From positions 1-41,314 of the forward strand of contig NZ_NOXX01000189.1 in the NCBI RefSeq assembly GCF_002251775.1: a stretch of DNA of 41,314 nt, written 5' to 3'. Source of the DNA: Flavobacterium aurantiibacter (GTDB taxonomy: Bacteria > Bacteroidota > Bacteroidia > Flavobacteriales > Flavobacteriaceae). Numbering within the stretch: position 1 is the stretch's first letter; each line of letters opens with the position of its first letter. Below are positions 1 through 6,872 of this stretch, in pieces. The notes below the pieces were generated by a model. The model did no database searches. It saw nothing but the letters and a program-made list of their open reading frames with translations, and had not been told where the DNA came from. The position numbers and the translations under genes are program-made.

Positions 1-285
1 GTTCACCCTTTTACGTTTCATGTTCCCGGCTTAACCCACAATTCGCTGGAGCCTGAGCGTGTCGAAGGCAACATTGTGTACATCGTGAAAAACATGGCGC
101 AACATTGTGCTCCAGTATTAAGCTCGGAAAAGCTGGGTACAACCGCAACAACCGTTCGTGCTCCCGTACGTAGTTTCAAAGAACATTTCTGTGCCCTGAA
201 TCCACAAAAGCCGATGCTTGCTTATGGTGTAAATCCGAAAAACTTTAATATCCGTTTTGAGATTAAATATTTTAGAAACTCTTAA
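1..285 (+). CDS. 3' end of an unidentified ORF (cut by window edge)
   Basis: The frame is open from base 1 to a TAA at 283-285, about 94 codons, with no convincing start inside; the first methionine-type codon is a GTG at 76. I do not recognise the product. The tail is rich in aromatic and basic residues and has no membrane segment. Bases 51-69 are a copy of a short interspersed repeat, read in frame as EPERVEG, so this may be a decayed gene end or a gene that has absorbed the repeat. Codon use after about base 90 looks plausible for a real gene. What lies upstream is outside the window. Confidence 0.35.
   Translation, partial: VHPFTFHVPGLTHNSLEPERVEGNIVYIVKNMAQHCAPVLSSEKLGTTATTVRAPVRSFKEHFCALNPQKPMLAYGVNPKNFNIRFEIKYFRNS
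51..69. repeat. Short interspersed repeat, GCCTGAGC..GAAGGC type
   Basis: This 19-base unit has complementary GCCT/AGGC ends. Its reverse complement matches bases 41135-41153 at 17 of 19 positions. Similar units beginning CCTTCGACAAGCTCAGG are, from memory, common across Flavobacteria genomes. Confidence 0.55.
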
Positions 286-297
286 AACTAAAATTTG

Positions 298-305
298 TAT
301 ATTTG
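298..305 (+). promoter_or_regulatory. Bacteroidetes -7 box for the zeta module
   Basis: TATATTTG is an exact TAnnTTTG match ending five bases before the ATG at 310. No TTG at the usual upstream spacing is evident. The closeness to the ATG implies an almost leaderless mRNA. Confidence 0.5.
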
Positions 306-309
306 AGTT

Positions 310-564
310 ATGGCAATTAAAAGAATCGTATCAAATAGGAATAGTATCGTAGTCAAGAAATTACGAGAACAGAAGCTTCGAGCTGGACTTCCTTTTATGA
401 TAAATGTTGATGAGCTTTCTTCTAACCAATGCTATTTAGAATATCCAAATGGAATAATAAAATTAGTATCTGTCGTTCCGACTTCTAGAGATATTAATGT
501 CATTAAGGAATTAAGTCCTTTTGAAGCAAACAACTTAAGAAAGCGTCTTAAATTTTCAAATTAA
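310..564 (+). CDS. Small protein upstream of the zeta-like toxin, putative antitoxin
   Basis: This is an 84-residue, lysine- and arginine-rich protein with no signal peptide or membrane segment. I do not recognise a named domain. It ends at a TAA three bases before the ATG of the zeta-type kinase at 568, so the two are surely co-transcribed and probably translationally coupled. Small ORFs ahead of zeta-like P-loop kinases are a usual antitoxin arrangement; the antitoxin role is inferred from that position only. It does not obviously resemble the classical epsilon protein of streptococcal plasmids. Both genes are clearly more AT-rich than the SDR and pyrC genes downstream, which fits horizontal acquisition. 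Confidence 0.6.
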   Translation: MAIKRIVSNRNSIVVKKLREQKLRAGLPFMINVDELSSNQCYLEYPNGIIKLVSVVPTSRDINVIKELSPFEANNLRKRLKFSN

Positions 565-567
565 GTA

Positions 568-1206
568 ATGCCTAAATTAATAATCATTACTGGCTCTAAT
601 GGTGCTGGGAAATCTTCTATTGGTCCCGAGTATATTCCCGGTAAATTAAAAGATTCCATATTCGATGGAGACAAGATGTTCATAGAAAAAAGAAGCGAGA
701 TTTGGGCAAGTGGAGTACGCTCTTTTAATGAATGTAAAAACCGAGCATTTGAAATAGTAGTCGAAACTTTTGAGAAATTAGTTGAAGAGTCAATTGCAAG
801 AAATTTAGATTTTGCCTATGAAGGACATTTTACAAACGAAGCCACATGGGATGTTCCTAAAAAATTTAAAAACGCAGGCTATAAAATCCATCTCATTTTT
901 TTTGGACTTACCGACGCAGCTTTATCTCAAACTCGTGTCATTATGCGAGCCCATGAAGGAGGACATTATGTCGATCCTTTTACTGTTCAATCAAATTATT
1001 ATGGAAATTTAGAGAAGATTGATAAATACTTTTCACTTTTTGACAGTGTTCGCATATTTGACACTTCGGGTGTGGAACATATTGAACTTGCTAAACTTAA
1101 GCAAGGTGTTCCATATTCAGCTATCCCTTCAAATGAACTACCATCTTGGTTCGCTGAAAATTTAACGGAAATCACCAGGGCGATAATAAAAGCTGAAGAA
1201 AAGTAG
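568..1206 (+). CDS. Zeta-toxin-family P-loop kinase
   Basis: The 212-residue protein carries a Walker A loop GSNGAGKS (residues 9-16), a following FDGD segment, and the R-x6-EGGH-x-V pattern near residues 124-133 seen in zeta-toxin / COG4185 predicted ATPases. Zeta toxins phosphorylate the 3'-hydroxyl of UDP-N-acetylglucosamine and so block peptidoglycan synthesis; chromosomal COG4185 members are less well characterised, so the substrate here is an inference. It follows the 84-residue ORF by three bases. There is no signal peptide, so it should be cytosolic. The gene is AT-rich compared with its right-hand neighbours. Full length and intact. Confidence 0.75.
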   Translation: MPKLIIITGSNGAGKSSIGPEYIPGKLKDSIFDGDKMFIEKRSEIWASGVRSFNECKNRAFEIVVETFEKLVEESIARNLDFAYEGHFTNEATWDVPKKFKNAGYKIHLIFFGLTDAALSQTRVIMRAHEGGHYVDPFTVQSNYYGNLEKIDKYFSLFDSVRIFDTSGVEHIELAKLKQGVPYSAIPSNELPSWFAENLTEITRAIIKAEEK

Positions 1207-1438
1207 TGTTTCCTTTGCCTAGTGATCATTACAAAAATGAGTTTGAAAAATATCTCAGACTAGCTTAAATGTTGAGAAAACAATAACACCCGCCCAAACT
1301 CCTCAACCTAATTCCAAACGGGCATTTCTTTTCACGGCATCCGCAAAAGCGCCAGCAAGCACAAACCGGAATTCATTTTCCTAAAAAGCAAAACGCAAGC
1401 GTACAAAACTATTGCGCTAAAACTCGTATTTTTACGCT

Positions 1439-2440
1439 ATGAAAATTGTCGTTGGCGGAACGGGCTTTGTAGGAACGCATTTGCTGTTAGCACTAACAGC
1501 CCGCGAACAGCAAGTTGTTGCCACGTACCGCAAGTCGGATAAGATTACACGCGTTAAAGCCTTGTTTGCACACGAGAACCGCCAGGCCGATTTCGAGAAA
1601 ATAAGTTGGCGCTACGCCGATGTAACCGACATCCCAAGTTTAGAATTAGCCTTAACCGACATAACCACACTCTACAACTGCTCCGGATTTGTGAGTTTTG
1701 AACCGAAAGATTACCAAAAGTTACTGAAAATCAATATCGAAGGAACGGCCAATTTGGTAAACTGTGCCTTGCATTTGGGTATAGAAACCTTCATTCACGT
1801 GAGCAGTATCGCCGCTTTAGGTGCTATGCCGCTGCCTGACTTACCTATTAACGAAGAAGCCGAATGGAATCGGGAGCTCAAAAACAGCGATTACTCCATT
1901 TCTAAATACGGTGCCGAAATCGAAGTTTGGCGCGGCGAACAGGAAGGTTTGCGCGTATTAATCGTAAATCCCGGTGTAATTTTAGGAATTGGTTTCGGCA
2001 ACAATTCGGGCCGTTTGCTCACAAAATTTGCGACCCAAAACACCTACGGATTTCCTCCGGGAACCACTGCTTTTGTCTCGGTTACCGATGTGGTTGCTGC
2101 CTTACTCGAACTCGAAGCAAAACAACTGTTCGGAAAACGATTTATACTGAGCGCCGGAAACTACAGTGTGTTCGAAATCGGCAATAAAATCCGAGCAGCA
2201 GCAAGATTGGCGACAGTCAACAAACAGCTTTCTGCCGGCATGCTCTGGACCGCTTCGGTACTCGAATATCTGCCTGCTTTGTTTGGTTTAAAACGCCGAC
2301 GCTTGAGTTTTGCTATGGTACGTTCGGCCCTAAGCCTCGATCAGTACAGCAACGACAGTGTACGAGAACAGCTCGGCTTTACCTTCGAAAACATAGACAC
2401 TACGGTGGCTACTATGACCGAATTTTACAGCAAAAACTAA
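1439..2440 (+). CDS. NAD(P)-dependent epimerase/dehydratase (extended SDR)
   Basis: The 333-residue protein starts with the Rossmann motif GGTGFVG (residues 6-12). It has HVSS near 120-123 and the catalytic pair Tyr152-x3-Lys156 (YSISK), which mark the atypical/extended short-chain dehydrogenase family, close to dihydroflavonol-4-reductase-like proteins. It probably oxidises, reduces or epimerises a sugar nucleotide or sterol-like substrate; the sequence does not fix which. The stop overlaps by 4 bases the 3' end of the convergent DUF4296 gene. The 232-base gap before it (1207-1438) has no gene; a weak box TATTTTTA lies five bases before the ATG. Confidence 0.85.
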   Translation: MKIVVGGTGFVGTHLLLALTAREQQVVATYRKSDKITRVKALFAHENRQADFEKISWRYADVTDIPSLELALTDITTLYNCSGFVSFEPKDYQKLLKINIEGTANLVNCALHLGIETFIHVSSIAALGAMPLPDLPINEEAEWNRELKNSDYSISKYGAEIEVWRGEQEGLRVLIVNPGVILGIGFGNNSGRLLTKFATQNTYGFPPGTTAFVSVTDVVAALLELEAKQLFGKRFILSAGNYSVFEIGNKIRAAARLATVNKQLSAGMLWTASVLEYLPALFGLKRRRLSFAMVRSALSLDQYSNDSVREQLGFTFENIDTTVATMTEFYSKN

Positions 2441-2805
2441 GATTTTGGTTTCGGAAGCGGCTTTTGAGGCACTTCTTTCAAGCTTTCTTTCTGTTCTTCC
2501 AGTTTAGCTTTTACTTCTTCAAAAATCTTCTTGTACTTTTTGATGTTTTGCGCGTAGTAATAATCGCTGTCCTCGAATTGCTTTTTCGTAACCTGGTGTT
2601 TTTTGAAAACCGATTCTGGCAAAACGATGTTTTCTTCCGCTAATTTTCCCGGCATGCTGTTATCAATGGCCTGATAAACCTGCATATCGTAGTAAATTTC
2701 TACCATATCCTCTTCGTCGATGAGGTTTTCAGGTTCCGGAACAGAACTCGATTGGCATCCATACAGCCACGTACCCAGCAATAAAACAATAACGAGTTTT
2801 TTCAT
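2437..2805 (-). CDS. DUF4296 lipoprotein
   Basis: The chosen start at 2805 gives MKKLVIVLLLGTWLYGC, a lipoprotein signal ending in the lipobox Leu-Tyr-Gly-Cys; a start at 2817 would add four residues ahead of the signal. The mature part, about 105 residues, is acidic then lysine-rich, with an LIDEEDMVEIYYDMQ-like segment typical of DUF4296 of the Bacteroidetes. It follows the dihydroorotase stop by one base and is presumably the last gene of that operon. The function is unknown. The C-terminal half (about residues 80-115) is Lys/Glu-rich and could form a coiled coil. It should be anchored to the periplasmic face of the outer or inner membrane. Confidence 0.8.
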   Translation of the reverse strand: MKKLVIVLLLGTWLYGCQSSSVPEPENLIDEEDMVEIYYDMQVYQAIDNSMPGKLAEENIVLPESVFKKHQVTKKQFEDSDYYYAQNIKKYKKIFEEVKAKLEEQKESLKEVPQKPLPKPKS

Positions 2806-2806
2806 A

Positions 2807-4147
2807 TTAGCGATCAAACAATAAGCGACTACCCAAACCGGCTTCTAAAATCTTGAAGTTTTTGTACACCAGATTTCCGTTCACAAAAGTATGCGTTATT
2901 CGCGATTTAAAAGTTTGTCCTTCAAAAGGCGACCAACCGCAGCTGGCCAAAACGTTTTCGCGTTTCACGGTCCACGGTGAGCCGATATCTACCAAAGCTA
3001 AATCGGCCGCATAGCCTTCGCGAATAAAACCCCGATTTCTGATTTTGAACAGAATAGCCGGATTGTGCGCCATTTTTTCAACGATTTTTTCAATCGATAT
3101 TTTTCCTTGATGATAGGCTTCAAACATCGCAACAACGGCATGCTGTACGAGCGGTCCGCCAGAAGGTGCCGAGGTATAGAGTTGCGATTTTTCTTCCAAA
3201 GTATGCGGCGCATGATCGGTGGCAATAACGTCGATAGTGTCGTCGAGCAAGGCTTTCCACAGCGCATCGCGATCGGCAGCCGTTTTCACCGCCGGATTCC
3301 ATTTAATGAAATTGCCTTTAGTGTCGTAATCTTCTTCCGAAAACCACAAATGATGAATACATACTTCAGCAGTAACTTTCTTTTCAGCAAGCGGAATTTT
3401 ATTGGTAAAAAGTTCCATTTCTTTAGCTGTACTGAGGTGGAACACATGCAGTCGTGCGCCCGTTTTTTGCGCTAGAGCAACGGTTTTTGAAGAAGAGAGG
3501 TAACAGGCTTCTTCGCTGCGAATGAGGTGGTGGTATTTTACGGGAATATCGTCGCCGTACATTTCTTTGTACTGTGCGAGATTTCGTTTTATGGTTCCTT
3601 CGTCTTCGCAGTGTGTGGCGATGAGCAAAGGAGTTGAAGAAAAGATACGTTCCAGCGCCACATCGTCGTCTACCAGCATGTTTCCAGTGGAAGATCCCAG
3701 AAATAATTTGAGTCCGGCTACTTTTTCGGAGTCGGTTCGTAAAATTTCTTCGAGGTTGTTGTTGGTTCCGCCGAGCATAAACGAGTAGTTTGCAATCGAC
3801 GTTTCGGCGGCACGAGCATATTTTTGTTCGAGAATTTCGTGCGTAACGGCGTTGGGAACGGTGTTGGGTTGTTCGATAAACGAAGTGATCCCGCCGGCAA
3901 CTGCTGCGCGCGATTCGGTAAATAAATTGCCTTTGTGCGTTAATCCGGGTTCTCTAAAATGAACCTGATCGTCGATGGCACCTGGGATGAGGTAGTTTCC
4001 TCCCGCATCGATAATTTTTGTGGAAGCGGTTTTTGCAGAGATGGACGGTCCGATTTCCGCGATTAAACCACCTTCGATAAGCAAATCGCCTTCCAGGATA
4101 CGTCCTTCGTTAACGATTCTTGCATTCTTGATAAGTGTTGTGTTCAT
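2807..4147 (-). CDS. pyrC: Dihydroorotase
   Basis: The 446-residue amidohydrolase catalyses the reversible cyclisation of N-carbamoyl-aspartate to dihydroorotate in pyrimidine synthesis. The metal-binding motif is DQVHFREPG (His63, Arg65), followed later by HCEDEG and the C-terminal metal/catalytic stretch ATDHAPH. The length and HFREPG signature fit the class I, PyrC/allantoinase-like type. Starting at ATG 4147 it lies three bases after the glycosyltransferase stop and one base before the DUF4296 start, so the three genes form a tight operon. All key residues are present. Confidence 0.93.
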   Translation of the reverse strand: MNTTLIKNARIVNEGRILEGDLLIEGGLIAEIGPSISAKTASTKIIDAGGNYLIPGAIDDQVHFREPGLTHKGNLFTESRAAVAGGITSFIEQPNTVPNAVTHEILEQKYARAAETSIANYSFMLGGTNNNLEEILRTDSEKVAGLKLFLGSSTGNMLVDDDVALERIFSSTPLLIATHCEDEGTIKRNLAQYKEMYGDDIPVKYHHLIRSEEACYLSSSKTVALAQKTGARLHVFHLSTAKEMELFTNKIPLAEKKVTAEVCIHHLWFSEEDYDTKGNFIKWNPAVKTAADRDALWKALLDDTIDVIATDHAPHTLEEKSQLYTSAPSGGPLVQHAVVAMFEAYHQGKISIEKIVEKMAHNPAILFKIRNRGFIREGYAADLALVDIGSPWTVKRENVLASCGWSPFEGQTFKSRITHTFVNGNLVYKNFKILEAGLGSRLLFDR

Positions 4148-4150
4148 GGT

Positions 4151-4873
4151 TTACAAGCGGTTAAACAAGTGTCTGATTCTAAGTTTTATAACGCCAAATA
4201 CGGCTTCTTTTATGATGGAGCCACTCATTTTTGACACGCCGTTTGCGCGATCGGTGAAAATGATTGGAACTTCGGTTATTTTAAAATTTTTGCAATACGC
4301 GCGGTATTTCATTTCGATTTGAAAGGCGTAGCCCACAAATTTGATGCGATTGAAATCGATTTTCTCGAGCACCGCAGCTTTGTAACACATAAAGCCCGCC
4401 GTGGCGTCTCTGATGGTCATGCCGGTTATGAAACGCACGTACATCGAGGCAAAGTAGCTCAGCAATACCCGACTCAACGGCCAGTTTACGACATTTACAC
4501 CGGTGATGTAACGCGAGCCAATTACCACGTCTGAACCTTCGCGTGCTGCTTTATAAAGATACTGCAGATCGTTCGGATTATGCGAAAAATCGGCGTCCAT
4601 TTCAAAAATGTACTCGTATTTATGTTGCAACGCCCATTTAAAACCGTGTACATAGGCTGTGCCGAGTCCGGCTTTTCCTTGTCGGGATTCTAAAAATAAG
4701 TTGTCTGGATATTCTTGTTGCAGCGTACGAACAGCGTTGGCGGTTCCGTCGGGCGAATTATCATCGACAATCAGTACATGAAAGGATTCGGGTAGGTTTA
4801 AAACAGCCCGAATAATCGGATGGATGTTTTCGATTTCGTTGTATGTCGGTATAATTACGAGAGCCGCCGGCAT
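4151..4873 (-). CDS. Polyprenol monophosphomannose synthase-like glycosyltransferase (GT2)
   Basis: From ATG 4873 the 240-residue protein begins MPAALVIIPTYNE, the start of a GT-A fold. It has the nucleotide-binding VDDNSPDGT and the metal-binding EMDADFSHNP (DxD), both typical of dolichyl/polyprenyl-phosphate mannose synthases, which transfer mannose from GDP-mannose to a polyprenyl phosphate at the membrane. The open frame extends 40 codons upstream, but that stretch overlaps the divergent promoter region and lacks family similarity. A membrane segment is not evident, so it is probably a peripheral, DPM1-like enzyme. First gene of the pyrC operon. The donor sugar is inferred from the family. 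Confidence 0.85.
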   Translation of the reverse strand: MPAALVIIPTYNEIENIHPIIRAVLNLPESFHVLIVDDNSPDGTANAVRTLQQEYPDNLFLESRQGKAGLGTAYVHGFKWALQHKYEYIFEMDADFSHNPNDLQYLYKAAREGSDVVIGSRYITGVNVVNWPLSRVLLSYFASMYVRFITGMTIRDATAGFMCYKAAVLEKIDFNRIKFVGYAFQIEMKYRAYCKNFKITEVPIIFTDRANGVSKMSGSIIKEAVFGVIKLRIRHLFNRL

Positions 4874-4891
4874 TTGTTTCAAGTTACGCGG

Positions 4892-4899
4892 CAAAAATA
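4892..4899 (-). promoter_or_regulatory. -7 box of the glycosyltransferase-pyrC operon
   Basis: On the minus strand this reads TATTTTTG, an exact TAnnTTTG, 18 bases before the ATG at 4873. Its position supports that start over the longer open frame. Confidence 0.45.
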
Positions 4900-4957
4900 A
4901 ACGATTTGTTCGGGCATAATCATAATAATTTGATAATAAACGAAGCTTTAAATGATG

Positions 4958-4965
4958 TACTTTTG
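4958..4965 (+). promoter_or_regulatory. -7 box of the DUF4271 gene
   Basis: TACTTTTG is an exact TAnnTTTG ending four bases before the ATG at 4970. It is divergent from the box at 4892-4899. A TTTG lies at 4929-4932, but at 25 bases the spacing is long. Confidence 0.45.
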
Positions 4966-4969
4966 CGGC

Positions 4970-5638
4970 ATGATAGCGGCTGTAGTATTTCAAGAGCGCG
5001 TTTTAGCTGCCAAAGACTGGGTTACCTTAGTCTTTTTGTTGTGCTTGATTTTAATTACAGTAGTAAAAACCAACTTTTCGGGTCGATTTTCCGACTTTTT
5101 AAAGCTGTTGGTGAACGACAAATACCTAAAAATTTACCGAGATCCGTCGAACTTGATGAACTGGTTTACGATAGCCTTGTTTGTAGTTCAGTTGTTGTCG
5201 ATCAGTTATTTTATACAACTTTGCTTAAGCTACTTTGGCTTGGCTTCGCGTTACGATTACCTGATGTTCATTCGGTTGTTCACGTTGTTGAGTGTGTTTG
5301 TTTTGGGCAAGTTCCTTACGGAGAAAATCATTGGTGCGGCATTTAACATCGATGAAATTGTAGACGGCTTTAACTTGCAAAAAGTGAGTTACCGGACCTA
5401 TCTCGGATTGTTATTGCTTCCGGTAAACATCGTTTTGTTCTACTTTGATAATTTTACAAATACAGTCATTTACATTGTTTTGGGCTTGTTTATCGCAATA
5501 AACGTGCTTACGTACTTCAATTCTTTGAAGATTTATCAAAACGTATTGAGCCGAAAAGTGTTTTATTTTATTTTGTATCTTTGCGCTCTTGAAATAGCGC
5601 CCTATTTTTTTATTTATTCTTGGTTTATAAGAAGTTAA
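4970..5638 (+). CDS. DUF4271 integral membrane protein
   Basis: The 222-residue protein starts at ATG 4970; an ATG at 4952 would place the -7 box inside the gene. It has five or six hydrophobic segments, at about residues 10-28, 58-80, 92-110, 135-155, 160-178 and 195-215. A positively charged loop (KLLVNDKYLKIYRDP) follows the first segment. The layout and location next to hemD fit DUF4271, a Flavobacteria family of unknown function in the inner membrane. It is followed 19 bases later by hemD, and a second -7 box lies in its 3' end. Confidence 0.75.
   Translation: MIAAVVFQERVLAAKDWVTLVFLLCLILITVVKTNFSGRFSDFLKLLVNDKYLKIYRDPSNLMNWFTIALFVVQLLSISYFIQLCLSYFGLASRYDYLMFIRLFTLLSVFVLGKFLTEKIIGAAFNIDEIVDGFNLQKVSYRTYLGLLLLPVNIVLFYFDNFTNTVIYIVLGLFIAINVLTYFNSLKIYQNVLSRKVFYFILYLCALEIAPYFFIYSWFIRS
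5576..5583 (+). promoter_or_regulatory. Possible internal -7 box for hemD
   Basis: TATCTTTG, an exact TAnnTTTG, lies in the 3' end of DUF4271, 74 bases before the hemD ATG. It could give hemD its own transcript. No well-spaced TTG is seen. Confidence 0.3.
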
Positions 5639-5657
5639 AATTTACAAATTTTCTAGT

Positions 5658-6407
5658 ATGAAAGTGAAGACAATTTTGGTCTCTCAGCCTGAGCCTAAGG
5701 TAGAAAATTCCCCTTATTTTGAGCTTCAGCAAAAGTTAAAAGTAAAGATTGACTTCAGGCCTTTTATTCATGTTGAAGGTGTTAGTGCAAAGGATGTTCG
5801 TTTGCAGAAAATTGACCTCAACAATTACACAGCAATCATTTTGACGAGTAAAAATTCGGTAGATCACTTTTTCCGTGTTGCCGAAGAAATGCGATATAAA
5901 ATTCCAGAAACGCTCAAGTATTTCTGCCAGTCGGAAGCCATTGCGTATTACTTACAGAAGTACGTGGTGTACCGCAAGCGAAAAATTTATGTGGGTCAGA
6001 AGGATTTTGTGGACATGTCGCCTTTGATTAAGAAATATAAAGACGAGAAGTTCTTGTTGCCCGCTTCAGATCAGTTGAATGCCGATGCTCCGCAGGTTTT
6101 AAACAGTTTGAAAGTAGATTGGACACAAGCCACGTTCTACAAAACAGTAATGAGCGATTTGTCGGATTTGGCCGATGTATACTACGATGTACTGGCGTTT
6201 TTTAGTCCGACGGGAATTAAATCGTTGTTTAAGAACTTCCCGGATTTCGAACAAAACAACACGCGTATTGCCGTTTTCGGATCGACTACCCAAAAAGAAG
6301 CTTTGGATCACGGTTTGCGTGTCGACATTATGGCACCATCGCCAGAAGCACCTTCGATGACGATGGCTTTGGAAAAGTACATTACCAAAGTTAACAAAGA
6401 GAAATAA
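5658..6407 (+). CDS. hemD: Uroporphyrinogen-III synthase
   Basis: The 249-residue protein fits the HemD family, which closes and isomerises hydroxymethylbilane to uroporphyrinogen III in haem synthesis. Family features are the start KTILVSQPEP, the segment AIILTSKNSVDHFF near residues 57-70, and AFFSPTGIKSLF near 179-190 before FGSTTQKEAL, the usual SP-G-GxxT pattern of the second domain. The enzyme is poorly conserved in sequence, so the call rests on these anchors and on the length. It lies 19 bases downstream of DUF4271 and is closed by a strong terminator at 6415-6438. Confidence 0.85.
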   Translation: MKVKTILVSQPEPKVENSPYFELQQKLKVKIDFRPFIHVEGVSAKDVRLQKIDLNNYTAIILTSKNSVDHFFRVAEEMRYKIPETLKYFCQSEAIAYYLQKYVVYRKRKIYVGQKDFVDMSPLIKKYKDEKFLLPASDQLNADAPQVLNSLKVDWTQATFYKTVMSDLSDLADVYYDVLAFFSPTGIKSLFKNFPDFEQNNTRIAVFGSTTQKEALDHGLRVDIMAPSPEAPSMTMALEKYITKVNKEK

Positions 6408-6414
6408 TAGCACG

Positions 6415-6438
6415 CCCGGCCAATCGCCGGGTTTTTTT
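6415..6438 (+). terminator. Rho-independent terminator after hemD
   Basis: The stem CCCGGC/GCCGGG has six G:C pairs with loop CAATC, followed by seven T. It begins eight bases after the hemD stop. Confidence 0.85.
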
Positions 6439-6444
6439 ATGCGC

Positions 6445-6720
6445 GGGAACGAACGCCGGTAACGTTTTTCGCGTTAGGTGGCGGCGCGTAAATTAAAATG
6501 CCAAATAGCTATTGAGGCTTGGCGTGTTGTTTTGCTTACATCAATTTTTTTTTGGAATGATTTATTGGTTTTGCGTTTAAACGGCGACCAACGGAAGCCC
6601 GTTTACTGCCTAGCCGAAAAGCGATTTGGCGTTTTTATTGCAGCAAGCAACCGGCGGCGGCTGTTTCGGTTTTTCCAGTGAATGAGCCGCCGAAACGCCC
6701 AAATTAAAAAAATAAGCGTT
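6445..6720 (+). repeat. Dispersed intergenic repeat, copy A
   Basis: It shares with copy B (14671-14848, opposite orientation) the 12-mer at 6453-6464 (ACGCCGGTAACG), the 19-mer at 6582-6600 (CGGCGACCAACGGAAGCCC) in the same order, and a similar A-rich far edge next to GCCGCC/CGCCC at about 6686-6716. The middle differs in length and sequence. An open frame of 67 codons runs through it but looks like no protein. Confidence 0.6.
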
Positions 6721-6872
6721 AGCGTTATAGTTGATGAGAGTAATTGAAATTTGCGAGTGTTTATTTTTATTAAATGATTGATTTACAATTATATTACACG
6801 AGGTAATATTGCAATATTACAAATGGAAAATAACAAAGTCGAATCTGCGCCTTTTCAAACGATTTGCAGCGC
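6721..6872. other. Gene-free stretch with palindrome cluster
   Basis: AT-rich spacer between copy A and the 3' end of the DnaE gene. GTAATATTGCAATATTAC at 6803-6820 is a perfect 18-base palindrome. The half-site ATATTAC also occurs at 6791-6797, making three alternating half-sites. The only ORF after it has 17 codons (ATG 6823) and is not credible. Confidence 0.5.

Noticed and set aside
3065-3475. A 136-codon frame antisense to pyrC
   Set aside because: pyrC is complete here and the antisense product is composition noise.
4874-4993. Forty-codon N-terminal extension of the glycosyltransferase
   Set aside because: It would include the -7 box at 4892-4899 and reach into the divergent gene; the GT2 fold starts at 4873.
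6478-6681. A 67-codon frame in repeat copy A
   Set aside because: It lies wholly within the repeat and is not preserved in copy B.
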